Notes under the pieces: generated by a model
Told to the model about the DNA's origin: nothing
What the model saw: the letters and a program-made list of their open reading frames with translations, nothing else
Database searches by the model: none
Source of the DNA: Pararge aegeria
Taxonomy: Eukaryota > Arthropoda > Insecta > Lepidoptera > Nymphalidae
Assembly: GCF_905163445.1 (NCBI RefSeq)
Contig: NC_053191.1
Location: forward strand, 7,812,001 to 7,876,000
Direction: 5' to 3'
Length of the DNA stretch: 64,000 nt
Program-made: the position numbers and the translations under genes
Shown: piece by piece, positions 12,601 to 23,209 of the stretch
Layout: each line of letters opens with the position of its first letter
Numbering within the stretch: position 1 is the first letter of the stretch

Positions 12601-15600
12601 CGAGGCGAGCGACAAGCGTGGACGCCATCCGGTAGGTTTGCCTTCGATGCATAATTATAGGGATCATAGACAAAACAATAGAGGTCCCAAGAAAGAAATG
12701 AAGAAAAACAACGAAATAGTAAAGTTTGTATAAGTATATAGTATGAAAACTATAAGTACAAGAAGGATTCATATCTTATATAGCCGTCTTAAATGAAAAA
12801 TATTTATAAGATTATACAGATTAATACATGATTGACTGTAACACGCTTAAAGATGCAAATTAAAAGGTGATTTGGTAAAGACAGTGCATCGCAAAGTTGC
12901 ACAGGCAAATAAAGTAGTTCTAGAGCAATTTGTCTCATTATATATTCGATACGCTTGCCACGATAAAATGCATCGACAACACTAGCAAGTAATTGATGCA
13001 CTATGTGTGAATGCTGAATAAATCAGGTGTAGAACCTCAACCTTATTGCTTTGCGATTAAGATATGTAGTGAATGAGTGGCGATTGTGACCGTAACACCA
13101 GTTGACATTGTACGCTTAAATGGAGCATGATCTGGACGGTTACCGGGTGATAGCAGTTGCGTTTAACTTACTATATTTGGGAGTTTTACGTAGCCTTTAA
13201 GCTTGCACTCAGGTTTTTTCTTTCGATGATTTCACGATAACCCTGGTATTAAATGGCAATGGCAATAAAGTGAGTAGGTATATTAATTTTATTAGTAACG
13301 GAGTAAGTCTCCAATTTCTTTTGGTAAGAATGTTTAGTTAACACATGTTAAACCCCTAGGGATCTAAGTAAAAAAGAATAGTGTTTTTTGTAACCACAAA
13401 AACATTTTTGATTACAGTTACAAAGAAAATTCTAATACAAATACTTACAATGTAAAAAGACGATTTTTTTTAGTTACCTTGGCCAACGAATTAGTTTGGC
13501 CATCCAGAGGGGCAATGCTGCCAGCATCTTAGGAACTGTGCCTCGCTGCGGTGGTTTCGAGGACGTTTTAGATTTTATTTAGTTTTTAAATAGTTTATTT
13601 TAGGTTATAGTTATGTATTAATAAAAATCGTCTTTTTACAATGTAAATAAATAAAAATAAAAAAATACTTACAAACTTTTAGAGAATATACTACTAACAT
13701 GTTACTAACAAACTACTTTCGTGATCAAACAACTAATCTGGTGTAGAGATAATTGTATTAAAAGATGTTAATTCGTTGCATTCTGTTAGTAAAAAAAGTG
13801 ACCTTACGCACCGCACCTACAAAAATATCTACCTACATGAAGTTTTAATAAATTACAGTCAGATTAAAAAGAAATAGAGTAAAAAATGGTTGGGTAAGCA
13901 CCTGCAAAAGTTGGAAAAGTATTACAGAATGATCTGTTAATGTAAGAAAAGTGTGATGTAAACGAATCGTACTTACGGTAGAGAGAAAAACATAGGAATT
14001 GGCAAAAAGCGTTATATAGGTAAAGATCGAGCCTTTGGACAAATCGATACAATTTTTTGTCATCGGTTACCTAATAGTAGTATAGTTCTTTGCTCTATTT
14101 CTATTTTCATGGAGCGGTCATGGATAATATATAACGTGAAAACATGACAAGGACTTTGGTACTTCTATATATTACGTTTTCGGTATTTTGACGATAGCCA
14201 AATTTTCTTTACATTATTATTTATTTTATTTACAATTGAATAGCATTTTTGTACGGTTGTATACCTATAGTTTATTTATACTTTTGCGGTGACAAAGAAT
14301 CCGAAGAAATAGCATTTATTTAAAAATCTATACTTGTTACGTACACTTTTAATATTTTGATAATCTTGTAACAATGAGATATCGGATAACATGAACTTGT
14401 TTCCTTTACATTCCTAAAGCTATACTATGACACTGCTCAAATAACTTAATATGTCATTGAGATATCGGTTGCATCAGCAAGGAGTCAATTTAAATTATGT
14501 CTTTCGTTTTCAGTCTCGTACTAATTTTTATACGTAACATAATTAATAATCAGATATTTTAACACACCTCTAGACGGATTTAACTTACAATTTTTACAGG
14601 AGCTCACAACAAAATAGAGCTCTAATTTTACATATAATTCTAATTTAGTTGAGAGTTTTGTGTTATTAGAAATGACTATATATAAAAATGTTTTTAAAAT
14701 GTAGATATAGTTACCTACTTTTAAAAGTTATTGCATCAGCAACTTAAACTTTCAATGTCATTGTAATGTATAGGGTAGCGTCGAGATCTATTTGTGCTCT
14801 GATTCGCTACACTTAAAGCCTTGGAATTAAAAATATTTGAAATAATACGGTGAACTATTTGTTTGTATAATTCTTATTGCGCAAAACTTCAATAATAGAA
14901 ACGATTTTAAAATTTGATCATATTAACTTTTTGAATATATATTTTTTTTAATCAATAGATTTATTGAATAGGTTTTAATGGAAGTAGAATTTTTATTTCC
15001 GAGATCAACGAACTTTATTTGACAAATCCAATTTAACGCAATTTTTTGTGGTGTTGTAGCAAGTCATTGATATACAAAAGGCCAAGAATAGAGTGACACG
15101 CAGTCAATTAACTTTGTTACTTATAAAAAAAAACTTATGTAAAAGACATTTTAGCAATTATATGAAAGTTTAACTAATTGTAAGCGTGCTATATGCATAT
15201 GAGGAAACAATTCCAAGTGGAGCGCGAAGTAAAAAAAATTACTGACAATGACCCACCAGTCGCGTGCAGCATTGTTGCACGGGTACGGTCTTGATATCTT
15301 TTTACCCGACCGCGCGGTAATGTTTTTAGTTTTCTAAATGAATAATATGACGTTGATTATTTACAATAGGAATTTCAGCAATGCACCTATTTAGGGATGT
15401 ATTATTTAATTTGTATTGGTAATAAATATCATATGTCAGTGAGATATTCATTATTTTGAATAATTCTTGATTTCAAAGATAAAATTTGTTGATATTCTAG
15501 AAGTAATATGCCTAATATTATTTGAGTTCTAAAGTTTGGTTGTTTTTAATTGTTTTTTTTTTACATTTTAGATTTACTTTACAAAAGTTTTACTCTAGTT

Positions 15601-16029
15601 TGGATTAGTGTTTTTTATACCAACATTTACTTTGACGCTGTTAACAATTTTCTGTTACTTGTTAAGTTATGGCCTATAGTTGTGTAAGAAACAGCTTGTT
15701 CAGCTGACATAAAATTAGGCTAGAAACTTGTTACAAGCCAGTTGGAGGTCAGATATCCTGCAGGTATTGAGCAACTGTGTTTGAAAACAAAGTACAACGT
15801 GCCTGGTAAAAGATTTATCAATAAATTGAGTTATAAGCCTTAAACTATCACCGGCACACACTTAATCATTTGTATTCAAATGTTCTACATTTGCATAACT
15901 GATCTATAAAAGACCATTTGATAGTCATTAATCAAAAACAAAGCAACAATTTATTAACTTTGATTTAAGAAATGGAAAATAGAGCAATTAAGAAGAAAGT
16001 CAGTTAAAAGTACTTACCATGGATTTCAT
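9648..16029 (-). CDS. Secreted cuticular protein with three TPEVAxARAAH motifs and QWN repeats
   Basis: Structural protein of the exoskeleton. Coding exon 1 is 16029-16018 and encodes only MKSM. After a 5.6 kb GT/AG intron, exon 2 (10418-9648) completes a 260-residue protein and ends in TGA. The spliced N-terminus is a signal peptide (about 1-18, cut after GAHA). Three copies of the lepidopteran 18-residue-type motif (TPEVAxARAAHxxA) sit at about 39-54, 122-137 and near the C-terminus. A longer module beginning GPPAxIxLxQ precedes the first and last copies. Between the second and third copies lies a low-complexity tract of about ten N/G-rich QWN units. There is no R&R chitin-binding consensus. 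Exon 2 is GC-rich and codon-biased, unlike its AT-rich surroundings, as in highly expressed cuticle genes. A poly(A) signal (AATAAA on the minus strand) is at 9410-9415. Membership of the 18-aa-motif cuticle group is recognised from sequence; stage and tissue are unknown. Confidence 0.9.
10861..10889. repeat. 12 bp perfect inverted repeat
   Basis: Arms cgtacaacatta (10861-10872) and taatgttgtacg (10878-10889) are separated by 5 bases. In the cuticle gene intron. Confidence 0.8.
10890..13438. other. Intron sequence, no gene seen
   Basis: AT-rich intron of the cuticle gene. A GC-rich patch at about 11270-11320 (ggcaggggt/acccctgcc arms, then ggctacgcc) may be the end of a degraded DNA transposon. 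I see nothing else I can name here. Confidence 0.5.
13451..13662 (+). mobile_element. 5'-truncated retroelement with 12 bp target duplication and snap-back 5' end
   Basis: Lies in the cuticle gene intron. A reading frame at 13480-13582 encodes LGQRISLAIQRG..AASILGTVP and then a stop, the C-terminus I associate with a lepidopteran RT-encoding retroelement. An AT-rich tail follows. The insertion is bounded by a perfect 12 bp direct repeat, aaatacttacaa (13439-13450 and 13663-13674). The first 18 bases (13451-13468) are the exact reverse complement of 13623-13640 near the 3' end. Confidence 0.75.
13675..16017. other. Intron sequence, no gene seen
   Basis: AT-rich remainder of the cuticle gene intron up to the donor at 16017. 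No exon-like open frame with splice borders and no recognisable repeat family was found. Confidence 0.5.
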
Positions 16030-16157
16030 TTTGAGAAAGAAGTAAAGCACAGAAGTGAAAGAAAGAAAAGTTTTATAAAAATTAAAATTAAGTTTTGTTT
16101 AATAGCGCTGATGGAAGACTAGTGTCCCCCAGGAATCGCTATGTCGAAGTGCAACTT

Positions 16158-16197
16158 GCGTCTGAATAAAATGAGGGCGGGAGCGTGCTTATATACT
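16158..16197 (-). promoter_or_regulatory. TATA-type promoter of the cuticular protein gene
   Basis: On the minus strand TATATAAG lies at about 16189-16196. An arthropod initiator-like TTCAGA follows about 30 bases downstream (near 16163), which leaves a 5' leader of about 130 bases before the ATG at 16029. Spacing and sequence fit a core promoter of an inducible structural gene. The start site is inferred. Confidence 0.6.
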
Positions 16198-16544
16198 TCG
16201 ACGCTTGCGCAGAGGGGGTGGCCATAGTTTGCACGTGAAAGTATTGGGACATGCCATTGATAATAGCGAATCATAGATACAAATTTCAATGGCAGAGTTT
16301 TCGGCTCAATTTTGTGTGAGGTTTAGTCGAGTGATCATACGGACTTACTTCGTTTAAAAATTCAGTGTTTCAATAATAGTGGCAAAGATAAGCTGGTCCG
16401 TGGTGATAATAATATGCATCGGTCAAATTTAATATTTGGAGTATATGTTGTTTTAAAGTTAACGCGTAGTTTAGGAGCTGCTTCATATTTCGTCAGAGAT
16501 TGTTTTATCAAGTGATGTATTTTATGAATAGCAAGTCGTGATTG

Positions 16545-16597
16545 ACATGAAGTGATTATTCTTAATGTACATTACATTAAGAATAATCACTTCATGT
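16545..16597. repeat. 25 bp perfect palindrome with 3-base loop
   Basis: Arms 16545-16569 and 16573-16597 are perfect reverse complements around the loop cat. It lies about 350 bp upstream of the cuticle gene TATA box. No relation to the transposons in the window was seen. Confidence 0.9.
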
Positions 16598-16599
16598 AA

Positions 16600-17510
16600 A
16601 CATGAGTCTTCCGAATACCATAGAGAGATGAGAATCTACTTGTCCTTTAGTGATTCTTTAAATATCGCTTACCATTTGTTACTGCAGAAATACGTAAAAT
16701 TAATAGAATACTAAAGTAATGAACTAGCTTTTGGAAAAAATACTGTTGTACAGAGTTAAACTTATGATTTCTTACTAATTTGTTTAATATAACGACCAAA
16801 GTTAGTTTTCAATATTAATAGGTGGTGGGGAAGCGATAGGGAAGATGCAGAGAAAGATGGAGTAGGTATATTTTAATAACTACTAACGGTTAGTTTTCCC
16901 TCTCGTCTCTAGGGTGAGAGCTATTTCTATGCTAAATTTCGTTCATATTGGTTTTATTGTTTAGCCTCGCACAGGTTACAAAGGCTACTCTTTTAATTTC
17001 TAGGGAAGCATTAACTGGATGCTTTTCCGGGGCAAATGCATCTTTCATCTAATAGGTTCAGTGGTAAAATACAAGTAAAAAACAGACGTTATGTTCAAGG
17101 TCGTGTCCGGATTCTAGTACTTTCGTTGATTAAATTCTTCCATCCTGTCGGCCTTTGATAGCTACTGTAATAGGAAGGCTTTAGAGGTCTTGCCGCGTGG
17201 TCTTTTACCTCTATTAGTTTGTACCGGTAATGAGACCAAAATAGAATAGAATATATTTAACACAACATGGACAGCCTCTACGGCTGAATTATATCCTAAA
17301 ATCATATCTAATCTAAAAATAATATCCTAAATTATATCCCCTGATAGTGTCCCCTGACCAGATATAAAATTAATTAGTTCACGTGCCAAAGCACGGTAAC
17401 AGGGAATAGGAGAAGATTACTCCCGTTTATTATTACATGTATATAACTTGGATATTATTTCCACTCGTGCGCCGATGCTTAAATAGTTGATAGTAAAAAT
17501 ATTAAATTTG
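16600..17510. other. Intergenic, mostly featureless
   Basis: AT-rich sequence without an open frame of note. A stretch at 17235-17400 beginning agaatagaatatattt looks like the minus-strand tail of a non-LTR element. I could not assign it to a family. Confidence 0.4.
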
Positions 17511-17514
17511 GGCA

Positions 17515-17838
17515 GCGACAGCCTATTGGTTAGGACTTCGACATCACTGTCAGGGGGCCAGGTTCGAATCCTAGCATGCACCTCTAACTGAATGATCTTT
17601 TCTGAATGATATTTAAATTGTTTTAAACGTACATAGCGTTTAAAATAATTTAAATATCAACGGTGAAGGAAAACATCGTGAGGAAACCAGAGTGCCTGAG
17701 AGTGCTCCATAATGTTCTCAAAGGTGTTTGGAGTCCACCAATCCGCACTGGGGCAGCGTGGCGGACTACGGCCTTAAACCCTGCCAACTGTGGGACCCGT
17801 GCCCTGTAGCGGGCCGGTAATGGGTTGATATGATAATA
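17515..17838 (+). mobile_element. Full-length SINE family A
   Basis: tRNA-derived SINE with a box A-like gcctattggttaggac and a box B ggttcgaatcc in the head (17515-17582). A linker follows, then the conserved 3' half (gtgaaggaaaacatcgtgag through the GGCCGGTAAT end near 17822). Its 3' half forms the left arm of a long inverted duplication with 18258-18516. Confidence 0.8.
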
Positions 17839-18516
17839 AAATACTTACTTTATTTTGGAAGGAAAATCGAAATTCAATGAAATGCATCTATGCACTATTA
17901 GTTAATGTAACAACATTAAGGAATACTTCATTATTTATTGATACTTATAATACTTAAATGGATTATCATATATATGTGATTTTTAGTTAGATAGATATTA
18001 TTATATCCTATTGGTTAGTCAATTGCAAAGTAAACCACCAAAACCGCAAAGGTTTCGTGTCAAGTAAATATTAGGATCAATGTCGATGTGTGATGAATTC
18101 ATCAAAGATTTAATAATCTAAGGTATTTATTGGTACATTTACATTACATCTTACTTTTTTTTATAAATATTTGACAAATGGCAACTATACGAATCTATTA
18201 CTTTATCCTCTTTGAGTAATAGACAACCTAGAGCCGCAAAAAGAAATTTTCCGAAAATTTGTTGTTACATTAACTAATAGTGCATAGATGCATTCCATTG
18301 AATTTCGATTTTCCTTCCAAAATAAAGTAAGTATTTTATTATCATCATATCAACCCATTACCGGCCCGCTACAGGGCACGGGTCCCACAGTTGGCAGGGT
18401 TTAAGGCCGTAGTCCGCCACGCTGCCCCAGTGCGGATTGGTGGACTCCAAACACCTTTGAGAACATTATGGAGCACTCTCAGGCACTCTGGTTTCCTCAC
18501 GATGTTTTCCTTCTCC
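17657..18516. repeat. Long inverted duplication, arms about 255 bp
   Basis: Positions about 17657-17915 and 18258-18516 are near-identical in inverted orientation. Each arm holds a SINE 3' half plus about 80 bases of unrelated flank (running from ttactttattttggaagg to the taatgtaacaaca end). The spacer (17916-18257) is single-copy and AT-rich. The SINE heads outside the arms differ clearly from each other. Confidence 0.85.
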
Positions 18517-18655
18517 TTTGAAGCATGTGATAATTTAATTACTTAAAAGGCACATAACTTTAAAAAGTTAGAGGTGCGTGCTGGGATTCGAACTCGACCC
18601 CCGAAAGTGAAGTCAAACTCCTACCCATTAGGCTATCACCGCTTGACACCACTAT
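18343..18655 (-). mobile_element. Full-length SINE family A
   Basis: Minus-oriented copy. The tail at 18343-18375 (atcaacccattaccggccc) is followed by the 3' half, then the head at about 18571-18650 with a box B complement gggattcgaactc and a box A complement taggctatcacc. Its 3' half is the right arm of the inverted duplication. Confidence 0.8.
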
Positions 18656-18769
18656 GTTATTATGTCATCTTGTATACGAAATATAAAAAAATTATTATGA
18701 ATTTATCATTATCATCATCCGCTGCCTTCTCAGACCTCATTTCTCATAGGAGGGACGGATTTAGAACAC

Positions 18770-18915
18770 AGGTCCACATCGCTGCTCCAATGCGGGTTAG
18801 TGGGCTTTAACGACTATTACCACAAGTAAGTGATAATAACCGGGATCGACAGTTAACCGTTTTTTCCGAGGCACAGGGGATGGCACCGCCATTTTGCCAA
18901 CTCTGTGTTGGTAGG
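18770..18915. repeat. Unclassified dispersed repeat fragment
   Basis: Contains accgggatcgacagttaacc, ttccgaggcacagggg and caccgccattttgccaactc, which resemble a dispersed lepidopteran repeat. Boundaries and family are uncertain. Confidence 0.35.
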
Positions 18916-19099
18916 TACTGCAAAATTCTTTAACATATAATACACAATACCTTATAAGTGGCACTAGACCCATTTGGCGGTGTGAATTTATATATTACCT
19001 GAAATCTATAAAAAAATAATAATGAAATATATATGAAAAAAATTATTCCTTATGTTACAAATGATTATATATGAGTTACAAATTGAGCAATTCAGCATC

Positions 19100-19335
19100 A
19101 CAACTTACCTATATTATTAATGCGAAGGTGTGATTGCTTGTTTGTTTGTCCTTCAATCAAGCCCTTAGTTAGCAATGAACTTGAATTTTGGAAAAAACAT
19201 TGTTGCAAGGACGGAGAGTAACATAAGCTACGTTTTATTCGAGGAAAACAAACCGTTCCCGCGGGTTTGTAAAAATCCGTGCCTAATACAAGCTGGCGAA
19301 GTGTGAAAAGAAGGTGTGCAACATCTAGTTATTTA
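19100..19335 (+). mobile_element. Dispersed repeat ending in the ACATCTAGT-type terminus
   Basis: Starts tatattattaatgcgaagg, has a gtttgtttgtcc block, a cgttcccgcgggtttg block and ends aacatctagt. This matches the widespread arthropod repeat whose copies end in (A)CAGCTAGT. More degraded relatives lie near 31070-31260, 41110-41320, 42670-42880 and 49853-50145. Confidence 0.5.
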
Positions 19336-20159
19336 TAAATAAAACTCTTAGTGACTCAAGCTTGTGTTTTTGTGAGGTTTTCTATTGTATCTATTTTATT
19401 TTTTAAACGAAATATAGTTATTTAAATAAGAATAAAAATAATAGAAGCCCAGATTCTACGGAAAATATATGCTGTCTAACATGTTTTCCTTTAGGCTTTG
19501 TGCCTTTAACGGTGGTGGTATTGTCTATTTTTAATGCCAGGCTGTCGGGTTAAATAAGCATCAACTCACAAAACGCAACGATTTATTTAAATTTTCCCAG
19601 ACAACTTTTTGTTAACGATATAAAATGATATAATTGTTGCATAAGTATACTTTATTACAAAGGTACATCCTTTTTTATGTGGTAACGCGTCTTTTATTTG
19701 TGTTAAAATTTTTATGCAAACGATTACTAGTTAACTGTTATTTAAATAAAGTTCTCTGTACTAAAAGTTTCAGTTTTTTTAATTTCGAAACCTATAATTA
19801 AATTAAGCCATTCCTAATATTAAATTAAGTTTAAATATTGAAAATTAGTGGCCTTGTTATATGTCTATAAACCACATACATACACCTAGAAATGAATTTG
19901 AAACTTGCGCTGACCCAGGTTGGCTGAACGCTTGACCGCCCGCATCACATTACTAACCTAATATGAGTACGACCCTGAGCTACTTGAATTCAGCTGTAAG
20001 TGAGTTATCCAGCTGAACTTTAGAAAACAATCAGTATCATATAAGTCTTATAAATATAAGTATTTATGAATGATTGAGTATATATTAGTTTATTATTTTA
20101 TATTTATTTATTATATTTTTCTTATTTGTGCAATTTTGTTTATGTATTTGTATTTAGCT

Positions 20160-20290
20160 ATTTGAATGTAGGTTTATAATAATTTTACACCACCTGTCCG
20201 CTCTCGCTCGTTATTTGTATTTCTATTGTTTTTTTTTCCTAACTTCATTGTGGTGTACAAATAAAGAGTTAAATAAATAAAATAATAGAG
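20160..20290 (+). mobile_element. Non-LTR retrotransposon 3' tail
   Basis: Ends in acaaataaagag followed by a ttaaataaataaaata run. A poly(A) signal followed by a simple-sequence tail is typical of Jockey/CR1-like 3' ends. No coding part is left. Confidence 0.45.
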
Positions 20291-20302
20291 TATTTTGTAA
20301 TT

Positions 20303-20600
20303 ACTCATCGTCATCATCATTATCAACTAATTACGGGGCTCGCGTCTACCTCTTAGAATCAGAAGGAAAGTGGCATAGTCTACAACACTGGCAGAGCCTA
20401 AATTTGTAGCCTTTACTTACCTTTGAAAACATTGTGGAGAATTCTGTGGTAATCAAGTTATCTCACGATGTTTTCCTTCACCGTCAAAGTTAATTCCTTG
20501 GAACGCACATCATTCCTAAATGCTACGTGCCGGGGAGCAAACTCAGTCACCCCAAAGGGAAGGGCGAAATCTTAACACCAAGGCTCTATAATGACTATAT
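20303..20600 (-). mobile_element. Degenerate SINE family A
   Basis: Minus orientation. It keeps the cacgatgttttccttcaccg block and a diverged head (caaactcagtcaccccaaag). Several internal stretches are unrecognisable. Confidence 0.5.
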
Positions 20601-20616
20601 AATCACTTTCACGTAT

Positions 20617-20720
20617 AAGCGGTGATAGCCCAATGGGTAGGACTTCGACTTCACTTTCGAGGGGACGAGTTCGAATCTCAGATCCCACCTCTAGATTTTC
20701 CAAGTTATGTGTGTTTTAAG
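20617..20720 (+). mobile_element. SINE family A head, separated from its tail by a retrotransposon
   Basis: Good head with gcggtgatagcccaatgggt, cttcgacttcactttcg and box B gagttcgaatctc. It runs into a retrotransposon fragment at about 20735. A SINE 3' half in the same orientation follows at 21370-21532. Confidence 0.6.
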
Positions 20721-20734
20721 CTTTCGGACAATAC

Positions 20735-21330
20735 ATCGAATCCAGGGAAAAACAGCTGGCTAGAAACTTGGCATTCTCAATAAGGTCAAGCGGTACCTAC
20801 TTCACGCCTGAACAGCTTCTCACTTTGTACCAAGCTCAAGTTCGATGGGATGGCTCTGCCAAGTATCAGCTTGATGTCCTGGATTCGGTGGATTACCGTG
20901 CTAGAAGGTTCATCGGTGACCTAGCCAATAAAAAACTTAAGCGTTTGTAACATCGTCGCAAGGTTGCCTGCCTTTCGGTATTCTATAGGATATACCTATT
21001 TCGGAGAGTGTGCCCAAGAACTATTTGATCTAGTTCCCCATCGAACCGCGAGGCACCGTAACGATCTGCATCCCTACGTGGTCGATATACCGCGGACGCG
21101 TACGACGCGCTTCGCATCCTCGTTTCTGATCCGCACCGCTAGGATCTGGAATGCTCTTCCAGCTTCCATTTTCACCAGTTCCTACAATCAAATCAAGTAC
21201 CTTCAAATCAAGAGTGAATAGGCATCTTCTAGGCAAGCGCGCTCCACCTTAGGCTGCATCATCGCTTACCATCAGGTAAGCGAGTGATTGCAGTCAAGCG
21301 CTCGTCGATAAAAAAAAATAATTAAAATAT
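20735..21330 (+). mobile_element. Non-LTR retrotransposon, RT C-terminal fragment
   Basis: A frameshifted RT C-terminus: WDGSAKYQLDVLDS and RRFIGD at 20850-20945, then FGECAQELFDLVPHR, VVDIPRTRTTRFASSF and ARIWNALPASIF at 21000-21180. The trailing atcatcgcttaccatcaggt and an A-rich end (21308-21328) are typical of a common lepidopteran LINE. The catalytic YxDD region is absent, so it is 5'-truncated, and it is broken. Confidence 0.8.
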
Positions 21331-21344
21331 CACTTACGATGACT

Positions 21345-21535
21345 TTTCCTCACGGTGTTTTCTTTCAAACGGTGAAGGAAAACATTGTGAGGAAACATGC
21401 ATGTCTGAGAGAACTCCATAATGTTCTCAAAGGTGTGTGGAGTCCGCACTGGGCCAGCGTGGTTGGCTACAGCCCAGACTGAACCCTTTCTCAATGTGGC
21501 AGAATACCCGTGCCCTGTAGTGGGCCGGATTTAGT
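21345..21535 (+). mobile_element. SINE family A 3' half with an inverted start
   Basis: Plus-oriented 3' half from 21370 (acggtgaaggaaaacattgt) to gtgccctgtagtgggccgga. It is preceded directly by a short minus-oriented copy of the same block (21346-21368, ttcctcacggtgttttcttt), so the start folds back on itself. Confidence 0.65.
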
Positions 21536-21942
21536 TTACTTCGTTTTGAGATAAATTTGAGAATGGGTAATTTTCCGAATTGAAACTGGCCATTAGTTTG
21601 AAGTTTGTTGGATTATATGGGGATATTTAATAATATGTTTTTATTAAATTTGCCTTCGCGAATTAACTCGCGTTAAGTACCTTGGGTCAAGCATGTTGTT
21701 ACATAACTTTTCTAATCGGATTATCTAATGCAAAAATAATGTTTCCAATAGGAGTGGTCTGGGCACCCGGCCATTTTATACACTTTTGTCCCAATGCAGG
21801 CACACCTCCTTAATCCAATGGGCTTCATTAGGCGTTAATCTAATGATAAATGGATTGTGTGCGCTAACCGGTAGAAAATATGTATTACAACACATTAATA
21901 ACTCTCATTAAAATCTGAAAATTGTTTGTATATAAAAGCTTT

Positions 21943-21952
21943 TGTATTTAAG

Positions 21953-21989
<37 letters not shown>

Positions 21990-22000
21990 GCTTAAATACA
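21943..22000. repeat. 58 bp palindrome with (TA)n core
   Basis: Arms tgtatttaagcta (21943-21955) and tagcttaaataca (21988-22000) flank an alternating TA tract. A second TA tract follows at 22004-22020. Confidence 0.85.
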
Positions 22001-22029
22001 TATAATATATATATATATATAAAAAAATC

Positions 22030-23010
22030 TCTTCTCGTTTTATTGGATACTCATCAAGCCGCCCGGGTGAAATATATAGCTATAGCCCATGTAATTGCTA
22101 AAGTAACTTTCTAGCGGTTCAGAAGTTTTCAGAGTTTATCGGTTAAAATTATATAATAGAGGTAAAAATAGTTTGTAGGTAAAAGGTTAAAGAAAAAGAA
22201 AATAATTGGTATAAGAAAATAAGTAAACTTATTCTTACTTTTTTATTAACGCATATTGGTTACAGGATTTATTGAGCAACTGCCAACAAAAATGCCATCA
22301 TCAGTCTTTATGTGGCGGTGAGCTACGGTGATCAACAAAATTTAACTACGCAAGCGCTACGAAGACATAGAATTCCCGTAACTGAGGTCAAGGTTGTGTA
22401 TAACAAATCGTAAACAATAGGACGGTGTTCGTTGAATCGTGTCAATTTCGTGGAAGTTCCGTCCGTTCTTCAATATATCATGTAGGGAGGTACCCTATGG
22501 TTTTTTGTGTACCGTAGCTTTCTATATCACTAATTTTCCAGTTTTTCATAAGAAAACTTATCACGAGGTAAGAATATTTTAATGAAGCATCTTTCTTTTC
22601 CACCATTCTCCTCTAAGGGATTTAAGACAATTTAATATTACCAAACGCATTATATCTTACGGATTGAGAAAAAATCTTACCTACTGTTAAATAAATATTT
22701 TATAATACAAAATTATTTACATAAATATTATAAATGCCTTTATTTCAGGGAAAATTCCCATGTGGCGAAAATTAAAACAGAAAATGCGGTAATGATAAGA
22801 ACGACTACGATAAAATCAATGGAATCAAATTAAATTTGATTGTTCATATTTGAAAGGACGTTTAACATAGTTTTTTGATAACATTTAAAAAGTATAAGTA
22901 AAGTAGAAGTATTTTTGCAATGGTAAACGTTAATCATTTAAAATCCGAATAACCATTAATTACCATCATAAAATTTTATTATAGAAACTATAGTTAAAAA
23001 CGGGTGTGCT
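22030..23010. other. Intergenic, no feature identified
   Basis: AT-rich. One GC-richer part (22290-22500) has no open frame or splice pattern that I could support. Confidence 0.4.
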
Positions 23011-23014
23011 CTCA

Positions 23015-23205
23015 AAATGAGAAGGGTTAAGGCGTAGTCCACCAATCTGACCCAATGCGCATTGCTGGATTCCACAAGCCTTTGAGAACATTATGGACAT
23101 GCGGGCATGCAGGTTTCCTCACTATGTTTTCCTTCATCGTTGAAGCAAGTGACATTTCTACGCTCATAACTAAGAAATTTTAGAGTGCGAATTGGTAGCA
23201 AACAG
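23015..23205 (-). mobile_element. Degenerate SINE family A
   Basis: Minus orientation. Recognisable gtagtccaccaatctgaccc, cctttgagaacattatgg and ctcactatgttttccttcat blocks; the head is decayed. Confidence 0.55.
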
Positions 23206-23209
23206 TAGT

